DNA of 64,000 nucleotides, from assembly GCF_001643305.1 (NCBI RefSeq), contig NZ_LSGW01000047.1, forward strand, positions 140,747 to 204,746. Direction: 5' to 3'. The stretch is from Aeromonas salmonicida subsp. salmonicida. GTDB lineage: Bacteria > Pseudomonadota > Gammaproteobacteria > Enterobacterales > Aeromonadaceae. The position numbers and the translations under genes are program-made. The notes under the pieces were generated by a model, which saw only the letters and a program-made list of their open reading frames with translations, did not search any database and was not told where the DNA came from. Below are positions 45,450-53,267 of the stretch, in pieces. Position 1 is the first letter of the stretch; each line of letters opens with the position of its first letter.

Positions 45450-46370
45450 TTAAAAAATGGAACGGCCCAGACGCTCGGCCAGCAGCTCCAGTGCCGCCGT
45501 GCCCGCCAGCGAGTTGCCAGCCTTGTTGAGCTCGGGCGACCAGACACACACACAGAGCTCACCTGGGATCAGCGCCATGATACCCCCTCCGACACCGGAT
45601 TTGCCCGGCATACCGACCCGATAGGCAAAATCACCGGCCTCGTCGTAGAGACCACAGGTGGCGAGCAGGGCATTGACCTGCTTGGTGGTGCGGGCCGGCA
45701 GCAGCGGCTCACCGGCCCCCAGCGGCACGCCGCGGTTGGCCAGATAGATGAATGCCCGCGCCAGATCGACACAGCTCATGCGGATGGCGCAGGCATTGAA
45801 GTAGCTTTGCAGCACCTTGTCCACTTCGTTTTCGAAGTTGCCATAAGCCTTCATCAGATAGGCGATGGCGGCGTTGCGGGCGGAGTGCTGATATTCGGAG
45901 CGGGCCACTACCTGATCCGCCATGATGGCCGGGTTGCCACTGAGGCGCCGCACCAGCTCCAGAGTACGTTGGCGCGGGGCCGTGAGCCGGGTCTCAAGCA
46001 GATCGCTCACCACCAGGGCACCGGCGTTGATAAAGGGGTTGCGTGGTATGCCCTGCTCGAACTCCAGCTGCACCAGCGAGTTGAACGGCTGGCCGGAGGG
46101 CTCCTTGCCCACCCGGGCCCAAATCTCCTCCTCCTGATAGAGGGTGAGCGCCAGCGTCAGGCTCAGGGCCTTGGAGATACTCTGGATGGAGAAGGGCTCG
46201 AAGGCGTCACCGGCGGTGAACAGCTCTCCCTCCACGGTACAGACCGCCATGCCGAGCCGATCGGCCGGCACCTGGGCCAGGGCCGGAATATAGTCGGCCA
46301 CCTTGCCTTGCCCGAGCAGCGGGCGCACCTCGGCCAGAATGCTGGCCAGTAATTCGGATGACAACACCAT
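45450..46370 (-). CDS. glsA: Glutaminase A
   Basis: A 306-residue glutaminase that hydrolyses glutamine to glutamate and ammonia. Family motifs are intact: [12 protein letters not shown] (Ser-X-X-Lys catalytic pair), [49 protein letters not shown] and [13 protein letters not shown]. Length is as in E. coli. The start could be ATG 46370 or the in-frame ATG 46382; neither has a strong ribosome site. It is the first gene of a glsA-ynjE unit. Confidence 0.96.
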   Translation of the reverse strand: MVLSSELLASILAEVRPLLGQGKVADYIPALAQVPADRLGMAVCTVEGELFTAGDAFEPFSIQSISKALSLTLALTLYQEEEIWARVGKEPSGQPFNSLVQLEFEQGIPRNPFINAGALVVSDLLETRLTAPRQRTLELVRRLSGNPAIMADQVVARSEYQHSARNAAIAYLMKAYGNFENEVDKVLQSYFNACAIRMSCVDLARAFIYLANRGVPLGAGEPLLPARTTKQVNALLATCGLYDEAGDFAYRVGMPGKSGVGGGIMALIPGELCVCVWSPELNKAGNSLAGTAALELLAERLGRSIF

Positions 46371-46416
46371 AAGCGATTCCATAACTAGGGGCTGTGGAGA
46401 TCCCATCCCCACTGAC

Positions 46417-46441
46417 AAAAATCCCGCCAATGGCGGGATTT
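46417..46441 (-). terminator. Terminator of the trmB-yggL unit
   Basis: Stem AAATCCCGCC / GGCGGGATTT with an AAT loop and A residues on the plus strand. It separates yggL from glsA. Confidence 0.85.
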
Positions 46442-46499
46442 GTCTATGTACCCGACACAGGGTACCCGTAACAGGTCGCCCACAACAGGCAAGCGGTTA

Positions 46500-46832
46500 T
46501 CAGGCCGGTTCACCGTACCAGAGGTCAAACAGTTCGGTGACCACCACGGCTTCCATCCCCTTGCCTTCCAGCCAGGATTTGAGAACGGCGCGGTCTTCTT
46601 CGGTACATTTGCCCAGTTGCTGAGTGCAGATCATCCCTTCCCAGGCCAGGTGGCCTGAACCGGCGAACGCCAGCCTACGGGGTTCAACAACCTCATCGAT
46701 CATCGCATCGACTACCGCATCGATGGTCTCTTCGGCAGTGCCGACCGGGAAATTGAAACTGATGTCGAATCCCATTTCCTGGAATTCGTCGACTCGCAGT
46801 TTCTTACGCAGACGGCGGCTACGATTGGCCAT
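46500..46832 (-). CDS. yggL: YggL-family (DUF469) ribosome-associated protein
   Basis: A 110-residue protein with a basic N-terminus (MANRSRRLRKKLRVDEFQEM) and a conserved core (GFDISFNFPVGTAEETIDAV; LSWLEGKGMEAVVVTELFDL-like end). Family knowledge: YggL binds the 50S subunit. It starts 31 nt after trmB on the same strand, the usual trmB-yggL pairing, and ends before a strong terminator. Confidence 0.92.
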   Translation of the reverse strand: MANRSRRLRKKLRVDEFQEMGFDISFNFPVGTAEETIDAVVDAMIDEVVEPRRLAFAGSGHLAWEGMICTQQLGKCTEEDRAVLKSWLEGKGMEAVVVTELFDLWYGEPA

Positions 46833-46863
46833 GATAGCTCCTTAGGTTAGTTGACTCGTTAAA

Positions 46864-47577
46864 TTAGTTAACGCGTTTGAAAATCAGATCCCAAACCCCG
46901 TGGCCCAGACGATGGCCCCGTTGTTCGAATTTGGTCAGCGGACGCCAGTCGGGACGAGGCACCCAATTGCCGGTGGTGGAGGTATTCTCGTAACCCTCGG
47001 CGACGCTCATCACTTCCAGCATGTGTTCGGCATAGTTTTCCCAGTCGGTGGCCATGTGGAACACGCCACCTATGGCCAGCTTCTGGCGGATATCCTGGGC
47101 AAACGCGCTCTGCACGATGCGGCGCTTGTGGTGACGGCTCTTGTGCCAGGGGTCCGGGAAGAAGAGTTGCAGGCAGGCCAGCGAACCATTCGGGATCATG
47201 TGCTCCAGCACTTCTACTGCATCGTGGCAGATAACCTTGAGGTTGGTGACGCCCGCTTCCTGGGCGGTGCCGAGGCAGGCTCCCACACCCGGTGAGTGTA
47301 CCTCTATGCCGATGAAGTTTTTCTCGGGGGCATTCTTGGCCATCTCCACCAGGGAGGCGCCCATGCCAAAGCCGATTTCCAGCACCACAGGAGCCTCGCG
47401 GCCAAACAGGGCGACCAGATCGAGCGGTGCTGGCGCGAAATCGATACCCATGACCGGCCAGAGTTCTTCCAGGACCTTCTCCTGCCCTTTGGTCAAGCGG
47501 CCTTCGCGACGGACAAAGCTGCGGATCTTGCGCATGAACTTGCCGTCTTCGTTAAATACATCTTGGGTCACAGACAT
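46864..47577 (-). CDS. trmB: tRNA (guanine-N7-)-methyltransferase TrmB
   Basis: A 237-residue SAM-dependent enzyme that makes m7G46 in tRNA. It has the SAM motif [17 protein letters not shown], the acidic [10 protein letters not shown], the active segment [16 protein letters not shown] and the C-terminal [16 protein letters not shown]. The start used is ATG 47577 ([15 protein letters not shown]). An in-frame ATG at 47622 lies in an upstream tandem copy of the start region and would give [20 protein letters not shown]. It is the first gene of trmB-yggL. Confidence 0.95.
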   Translation of the reverse strand: MSVTQDVFNEDGKFMRKIRSFVRREGRLTKGQEKVLEELWPVMGIDFAPAPLDLVALFGREAPVVLEIGFGMGASLVEMAKNAPEKNFIGIEVHSPGVGACLGTAQEAGVTNLKVICHDAVEVLEHMIPNGSLACLQLFFPDPWHKSRHHKRRIVQSAFAQDIRQKLAIGGVFHMATDWENYAEHMLEVMSVAEGYENTSTTGNWVPRPDWRPLTKFEQRGHRLGHGVWDLIFKRVN

Positions 47578-47691
47578 AATCAAATTGCTCGTTATTGCAT
47601 CGGTCTGGGTCACAGACGACATGAATGGATTACTCGTTATTTCATTGCCCAGGGTCACGGATCACATGGATGAATGGCGCGTTATTTCATC
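47565..47691. repeat. Three degenerate 42-45-bp tandem copies of the trmB start region
   Basis: On the plus strand GGGTCAC occurs at 47565, 47607 and 47652 and CGTTATT at 47590, 47635 and 47680, with matching sequence between. On the minus strand each copy reads AAATAACG...ATG...GTGACCC. Two copies keep an in-frame ATG; the third is interrupted by a stop. Confidence 0.8.
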
Positions 47692-47882
47692 AATCCGCGA
47701 AACAGGGTAGCGAATTATCCCAAGATAGGCCCAAGGCGCAAGTGTTTCGCGAAACAAATCCCCCATCGCTGACCAATTCCGCCACCACGATTGACAAATG
47801 CCACCCCCTTCACAGAATCTGCGTGGGGTCGGGCGCATGCTTGCCTGCGAAAATAAAACCATACACAACAAAGGATTGCAGT

Positions 47883-48950
47883 ATGAAACACACAGCATTG
47901 GCGTTTGCCATCGCAGCCCTGCTGGCCGGGTGCAACACCTCCAGCAATGATTCACAGGCGCCCAGCGCCGCCGAGCAAGCCTATGAGTATCTGGTGCAAC
48001 TGAGCTCGAGCGCCGAGGGAATAGGGGCCAGACCCACGGGCACTGAGGCCGAGACCCGCGCCGCAGCCTGGATCCAGGATCATCTGACAGGCTGGGGTTA
48101 CGATGTGCAGAAGCAGCCGTTCACCTACACCAAGAGTGGGGCCGACAAGGCCTCCCAGAATCTTGTCGCCGAGCTGAAGGGCCAGAGCGACAAGGTGATC
48201 CTGATCGGCGCCCACTACGACAGCACGGGTGACAAGCATGGCTCTGAAGGCGCCACCGACAACGGCGCCGGTGTTGCGGCGCTGCTGGCGGTCGCCGAGG
48301 CGCTCAAGGGGCAGACCCTGCCCTACACGGTACGCTTAGCCTTCTTCGGCGCGGAAGAGAACGGCCTCAACGGCTCCAAAGCCTATGTCGCCAGCCTCGA
48401 CAGCGCCGCCATCGCCCAATTGGTGGCCATGGTGAACTACGACACCATAGCCGGCGGCGACATCGTCTATGTTCACTCTGCTCACTCGGATGTGGCCGAA
48501 TACAACTGTGCCGAGCCAAGCCGCTACAGCTTCGATCCCAAGGTCCGTGACCGTCTGCTGGCCATCTCCAAACAGACTGATACCCCGTTCGCCATCCACC
48601 CCAGCTACGCCGGCTATCCGGAAGGGGAGACCGGCAGCTGGTCGGATCATGCCCCCTTCGCCTGTCTGGGGGTGCCCATCGCCTACGTGGAGGCCACCAA
48701 CTTCACCATCAACGGGGCAGATGGCTATGACGGCTACTCCCAGACCACCAATCCGGCGCTGTGGGACTGCTACGACGATGCCACCAAGAGCGCCTGCGAC
48801 CGGGACAGCGAGACCCAGTGGGGCAAGATCTGGCATACCCAGTACGACCGTCTCGACAAGATGGCCGAGCTGTTCCCGGGCCGGGTGGAGCAGCAGCTCA
48901 GCGCCAACACGGATCTGATGATCCGCTTCCTCAAGGAACCTGGTCTGTAA
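47883..48950 (+). CDS. M28-family metallopeptidase lipoprotein
   Basis: A 355-residue zinc aminopeptidase anchored as a lipoprotein. The signal MKHTALAFAIAALLAGC has lipobox LAGC followed by Asn-Thr. The M28 metal ligands are in order: GAHYDSTG (His, Asp), TDNGAGVA (Asp), FGAEENGLN (Glu-Glu), the Asp in MVNYDTIAGGD, and the final His in WSDHAPFACLG. Two Cys (NCAEPS and FACLG or WDC) may form a disulphide. It resembles the Aeromonas/Vibrio leucyl aminopeptidase class in its catalytic domain but lacks long C-terminal extensions. Start ATG 47883 has AAGGA seven bases upstream. A terminator follows at 49038. Confidence 0.92.
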   Translation: MKHTALAFAIAALLAGCNTSSNDSQAPSAAEQAYEYLVQLSSSAEGIGARPTGTEAETRAAAWIQDHLTGWGYDVQKQPFTYTKSGADKASQNLVAELKGQSDKVILIGAHYDSTGDKHGSEGATDNGAGVAALLAVAEALKGQTLPYTVRLAFFGAEENGLNGSKAYVASLDSAAIAQLVAMVNYDTIAGGDIVYVHSAHSDVAEYNCAEPSRYSFDPKVRDRLLAISKQTDTPFAIHPSYAGYPEGETGSWSDHAPFACLGVPIAYVEATNFTINGADGYDGYSQTTNPALWDCYDDATKSACDRDSETQWGKIWHTQYDRLDKMAELFPGRVEQQLSANTDLMIRFLKEPGL

Positions 48951-49037
48951 CACCGACAAGCCGTTAATGACGCGCGCTGGCCAGGGACCAATTCAGGGCT
49001 TTTTGCGCTCAACGGCTGCCCCCGGCCGATAATATTC

Positions 49038-49064
49038 GGGCAGGTGCCAAACCTGCCCTTTTTT
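49038..49064 (+). terminator. Terminator of the M28 peptidase gene
   Basis: Stem GGGCAGGT / ACCTGCCC with a GCCAA loop and six T residues. Confidence 0.9.
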
Positions 49065-49166
49065 ATCGATTTTTGTTGCAGCCATTGCCTCATTTTTTAA
49101 ATCTGATACAAACGGATAACTTGGCGGTCGAATGGAGCGACCGCTTACCATGCCAGAGAGAACCCT

Positions 49167-50338
49167 ATGCAACCGTTTTTTGCCCAGCGCTTCGAGAAGG
49201 TAGAGCCTTCATTTATCCGCGAGATCCTCAAGGTCGCGGCCAATCCCGAGATCATCTCCTTTGCCGGTGGCCTGCCCAATCCGCACCTGTTTCCGGTCAA
49301 GGCCATCGATCAGGCCTGTCAGGACGTGCTGCGCGAGCAAGGCGCCGCCGCCCTGCAATATGCCGCCACCGAGGGCTTCGCCAGTACATTGCAGACCGCT
49401 ATCTGGCGCGCCATGGCATGAGCGTCAACCCGGACAATATCCTTATCACCAGCGGCTCCCAGCAGGCGCTGGATCTGCTGGGCAAGGTGCTGATCGACGA
49501 GGGGCAGGATCTCATCATTGAAGAGCCGGGCTACCTTGGCGCCATTCAGGCGTTCTCCGTCTATCAACCGGCATTCCAGCCCATTACGCTGGGGGAAGAG
49601 GGTCTGGATCTGGTGGCGCTGGATGCGCTGCTGGCCAGCGGCTCCAACGCAAAACTGCTCTACGGCGTGCCTAACTTCCAGAACCCGAGCGGTGTCTCCT
49701 ACAGCCGCGCCAACCGTGAAGCACTGGCCGAGCGACTGGTTAGCCACGAGCTGCTGATGGTGGAAGACGACCCCTATGGCGAGCTGCGCTTCGAAGGGGA
49801 GCACCTGCCCCCCATCGCCAAGCTGGCTCCGAACAATACTGTGCTGCTCGGCTCCTTCTCCAAGACTGTGGTGCCCGCCTTCCGTCTGGGCTGGATGCTG
49901 GTGCCGGACTGGCTGCGCCAGAAGGTCACCATCGCCAAGCAGGCCACCGACCTGCACAGCAACGCCTTCAGCCAGCAGGTGCTGCACCGCTTCCTGATCG
50001 ACAACTCGCTGGATGCCCATCTGGAGAAGATCAAGGAGGTCTATGGCCGCCAGCGCGCCGCCATGGAGGCCGCACTGGCTCGTCACTGCCCGCCCGGCGT
50101 GAGCTACACCAGACCGGAAGGGGGTATGTTCCTCTGGCTGACCCTGCCTGCCAGTGTCAGTGCCATGGCACTGTTCGAGGAAGCCATCAAGGAGAAGGTC
50201 GCCTTCGTACCCGGTGCCCCCTTCTATGTGCGCCCCGAGATCAAGAACACCTTGCGGCTGAGCTTCTCCTGCGTGGATGAAGCCACCATAGAGGAAGGGG
50301 TCAAACGCTTGACCCGTGCCCTGGCCCGCATGCTCTGA
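49167..50338 (+). pseudogene. PLP-dependent aminotransferase (LysN/MocR-like) with a short deletion frameshift
   Basis: The frame from ATG 49167 (MQPFFAQRFEKVEPSFIREI; ISFAGGLPNPHLFP; ALQYAATEGFA) ends at a TGA at 49419-49421. The rest (LRQYIADRYLARHGMSVNPD; ITSGSQQALDLLG; catalytic Lys in GSFSKTVVPAFRLGW) continues in another frame to 50338. Frame arithmetic fits a loss of 10 nt (or another number equal to 1 mod 3) near 49378-49386, where ATEGFA should be followed by a Pro-Leu-Arg-Gln segment. The short direct repeat CGCC flanks the gap. Fold type I aminotransferase; substrate possibly 2-aminoadipate or aromatic amino acids. As read, only an 84-residue fragment would be made. Confidence 0.88.
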
Positions 50339-50360
50339 CAGCGCTGCCGCCTGAATAAAG

Positions 50361-50397
50361 AAAAACCAGCGATCTGTCCAGATCGCTGGTTTTTTTA
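50361..50397. terminator. Bidirectional terminator between the aminotransferase and EAL genes
   Basis: Stem AAAACCAGCGATCT / AGATCGCTGGTTTT with a GTCC loop and T runs at both ends. Confidence 0.92.
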
Positions 50398-50424
50398 TTT
50401 CTCACGCAGGAGAAACCGGGCCTG

Positions 50425-51954
50425 TCAGGCTGCCAGCTGCTTGGCGAACTCCTTCATCGGCATGGGCCTGCCATAGAAATAGCCCTGCAGGAAGGTCACC
50501 TGACGCGCCCTCAGATAGGCGGCCTGAACCTCGTTTTCCACCCCTTCGGCAACCAGCATCAGGCCGAGCCGGGTCGCCAGATCGATGACGTTCTCGACGA
50601 TATGACTGGAGAGCGCATCCGAGCCGATCATGCCGACGAAGCTCTGGTCAATCTTGAGAAAATCCACCTGGAACTGCTGCAAGTAGGTCAGGCTGGAGTG
50701 GCCGGTACCAAAATCGTCGATGGCGATGAAGACCCCGAGCTGGTGCAACTCGGCGAACAAGCGGTCGGTCACCTCATCCGCCACTATCAGCTCCCGCTCG
50801 GTCAGCTCCAGCACCAGCTTGATGGGGTTGGCCTTGAACCCATCGATGAAGTCGCGACAATCCTCCACCAGGCTCAGATCCTTGCAGTGGCTGGCACAGA
50901 TGTTGAAGCCAAAGTGAAATCCCCTCGGCAGGGTATGGGCCTTGCCGGCAAACTGATCCCGCACCTGTGCCATCAGCAGACGGGTCATGGGGACTATGAG
51001 GCCGCTGTCTTCCGCCAGCGGAATGAAGCGATCCGGCGATATCATGCCCTGACGGGGATGCTGCCAGCGCATCAGCACCTCGCAGCCACACCAGTGTCCA
51101 TCGTCCCCCGTCACCACGGGTTGCAGATAGGGTATGAATTCCCGCTGGGCCAGCGCCCGCCGCAATTCTTGTGAAGGAGAAGTAGAGCGGCCGGTCAGCC
51201 AGAACACGCAAACCCCCACCAGTATGCCCAGCAAGGGATAGATGATGAGGCTGGCCCTGGAGTAACTCCAGACATGGCTGCCGTACTCATTGTGGGACAG
51301 ATCGGTGACCACCCTGAATGGATACTTCGAGGACACCTGTTCCAGATAGCCGCCCGTACGGGATGGTACCTCCTCGCTGACCTGGCCGTTGGCCTGCATA
51401 GTCCGGCTGCCGATGACCAGCGCCAGCGGCGAGTTGCGGCTCAGCATGTCGAGAATGTTGTGCAGATAGTAGCCGTCTACCCCGACCAGCACGCTGTTAT
51501 CCCCCACTGCCTGCCGATAGACGACAAGGGGGCGATCCGGCGTCACAGGGTTGCCTCTCAGCAAGTCGAGCTGACCCTCTGCGTAATCGGCCAGGGAGAA
51601 GAGACCGCTGTAGGAACCGTAGAGGGAGGTGCAGTAAATATGCTCCCCCCTGGCCAGGTTGACGGTACGTATGTCCGGCACGGTCGCCACCTGATCCCGC
51701 AGCCCCTGTACCACTTCGTCGCAAGGCCGATCCATGCTGCTTCGCACCATGGACGCCGCCTGCTGGGCATTGTCCAGGGTACGGTCAAACATGTGTCGTG
51801 CATGCAAGAGACGCTCCTCGGCATCCTGCTTCACCCCCGAAAACGTCTGCCATGAGATGATCAACCCCCCCAGCAACACAGACAGCAAGCCTGCCAGCAG
51901 GGACACTCCCAGCCTCGTATAGAACTGGCGCAACCTCAAACGACGAAAAGGCAT
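50425..51954 (-). CDS. CSS-motif EAL-domain c-di-GMP phosphodiesterase
   Basis: A 509-residue membrane phosphodiesterase of the PdeC/YjcC class. Helix 1 is at about residues 15-35; the periplasmic CSS-type sensor (about 36-235) has Cys in DRPCDEV and the CTSLYG motif (a CSS variant); helix 2 (ASLIIYPLLGILVGVCVF) follows. The cytoplasmic EAL domain (about 262-505) keeps CEVLMRW (ExLxR), the Asn in FNICASH, LELTERELI, DDFGTGHSS and AEGVENEVQ, so it is likely active. Start ATG 51954 is preceded by GTGAGG at six bases; ATG 51960 and GTG 51966 are in frame. In E. coli PdeC redox state of the Cys pair controls activity; the same may hold here. Confidence 0.92.
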   Translation of the reverse strand: MPFRRLRLRQFYTRLGVSLLAGLLSVLLGGLIISWQTFSGVKQDAEERLLHARHMFDRTLDNAQQAASMVRSSMDRPCDEVVQGLRDQVATVPDIRTVNLARGEHIYCTSLYGSYSGLFSLADYAEGQLDLLRGNPVTPDRPLVVYRQAVGDNSVLVGVDGYYLHNILDMLSRNSPLALVIGSRTMQANGQVSEEVPSRTGGYLEQVSSKYPFRVVTDLSHNEYGSHVWSYSRASLIIYPLLGILVGVCVFWLTGRSTSPSQELRRALAQREFIPYLQPVVTGDDGHWCGCEVLMRWQHPRQGMISPDRFIPLAEDSGLIVPMTRLLMAQVRDQFAGKAHTLPRGFHFGFNICASHCKDLSLVEDCRDFIDGFKANPIKLVLELTERELIVADEVTDRLFAELHQLGVFIAIDDFGTGHSSLTYLQQFQVDFLKIDQSFVGMIGSDALSSHIVENVIDLATRLGLMLVAEGVENEVQAAYLRARQVTFLQGYFYGRPMPMKEFAKQLAA

Positions 51955-52038
51955 AATCATCCTCACGGCAACGACAAAAAAGCGGGCAAGTCTACTGGTC
52001 TCCGCTCACCTAGCAAGTCCTTCTGATACGATTGGCTG

Positions 52039-52059
52039 CAATCAGGTTTGGCCTGATTG
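52039..52059. promoter_or_regulatory. Perfect inverted repeat upstream of the EAL gene
   Basis: CAATCAGG-N5-CCTGATTG, eight base pairs with a 5-nt spacer, 85 nt upstream of the EAL start in the 324-nt divergent region 51955-52278. No T run follows, so an operator is more likely than a terminator. Nothing else was identified in the region. Confidence 0.5.
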
Positions 52060-52278
52060 ACACCATACGCCATCAAAACAGGGCTCGCAGCCACATAGAG
52101 CAAGGCATCCGGGCCGGAGCATACCCAATCCCCCCAATCTGGCCCTGGCTCATATCGAGCCAGCTGATGCCTCGGCAACCAGAGCGGGTGTGACGATTAT
52201 AATCTTTGCAAAAACAGTTGCTTGTTCATGTTGTGCTGGCCCACTAGAGTAGAGCCAACAGAGTCAGGGAGTATGGAT

Positions 52279-53184
52279 ATGAAAATATTGATCACGGGAG
52301 GAACCGGCTTTATCGGCCGCCGCCTGGTGGCACATCTCAAGGTACAGCACGAGGTAGTGGTGTTGACCCGTCAGGGGAGCCGCGCCTACGACCTGCTCGG
52401 CCATGACATCAAGCTGCTCGACAATCTGGATCGGCTCGACGACCTCAACGACGTGGATGCTGTTATCAATCTGGCGGGGGAGCCCATCGCCGCCGGGCGC
52501 TGGAGCGAGCAACGCAAACAGCTGCTGTGTGACAGCCGCTGGCTGCTGACCGAACAGCTGGTCGACCTCATCAAGCTCTCCAGCACGCCGCCCAAGGTGT
52601 TGATCAATGCCTCCGCCATCGGCTGGTATGGGCGGCAGGGGGAGACGCCGCTGGATGAAGAGTGCAAGACTCCCCACGACGAATTTACCCATCAACTCTG
52701 TCAGCAATGGGAAACCCTGGCGCAAGAGGCTCGCAGCGCCCACACCCGGGTCTGCATAGTGCGTATCGGCCTGGTGCTCGGCGCAGATGGTGGCGCCCTG
52801 CCCAAGATGCTGCCCCCCTATCAGCTCGGCCTCGGCGGCCCCATGGGATCAGGCCAGCAGATCATGAGCTGGATCCACATTCAGGATCTGGTGCGCGCCA
52901 TGCTGTTCCTGCTGGAGCACGACGAGTATGACGGCATCTTCAACGGTACGGCCCCCCACCCCGTCAGCAATCGCGAGTTCAGCCAAACCCTTGCAACTAC
53001 TCTGCACCGACCGCATCTTTTCTTCGTCCCCGCACTGGCGTTGCGACTGCTGATGGGAGAGGCGGCCGACCTGCTGCTCACCGGCCAGAAAGTGCTGCCG
53101 GCCCGCCTGCTAGAAGCCGGTTTTCACTTCACCTTTCCCGAACTGCCCCAGGCCCTCACCAACCTGCTGCACCGGCCACGCTGA
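52279..53184 (+). CDS. yfcH: TIGR01777/YfcH-family NAD-dependent epimerase
   Basis: A 301-residue short-chain epimerase-like protein. The nucleotide-binding motif is ITGGTGFIGRRLVAHL at residues 4-19; INLAGEPIAAGRW and INASAIGWYG (with the Tyr) follow; the C-terminal part matches TIGR01777 with SWIHIQDLVRAMLFL and NGTAPHPVSNREFS. The physiological substrate is unknown. Start ATG 52279 has AGGGAG seven bases upstream; the ATG at 52273 is too close to it. Divergent from the EAL gene, followed by a bidirectional terminator. Confidence 0.9.
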   Translation: MKILITGGTGFIGRRLVAHLKVQHEVVVLTRQGSRAYDLLGHDIKLLDNLDRLDDLNDVDAVINLAGEPIAAGRWSEQRKQLLCDSRWLLTEQLVDLIKLSSTPPKVLINASAIGWYGRQGETPLDEECKTPHDEFTHQLCQQWETLAQEARSAHTRVCIVRIGLVLGADGGALPKMLPPYQLGLGGPMGSGQQIMSWIHIQDLVRAMLFLLEHDEYDGIFNGTAPHPVSNREFSQTLATTLHRPHLFFVPALALRLLMGEAADLLLTGQKVLPARLLEAGFHFTFPELPQALTNLLHRPR

Positions 53185-53214
53185 ACCTGTTCCGGCAAGA
53201 TGATTGCCGAAAAT

Positions 53215-53244
53215 AACAAGCCCGGCCATGTGGCCGGGCTTGTT
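53215..53244. terminator. Bidirectional terminator between yfcH and ybbP
   Basis: Fourteen-base stem AACAAGCCCGGCCA / TGGCCGGGCTTGTT with a TG loop, flanked by short T or A tracts. Confidence 0.85.
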
Positions 53245-53267
53245 GCATTTGCGCAAAGAGCAAGAGA

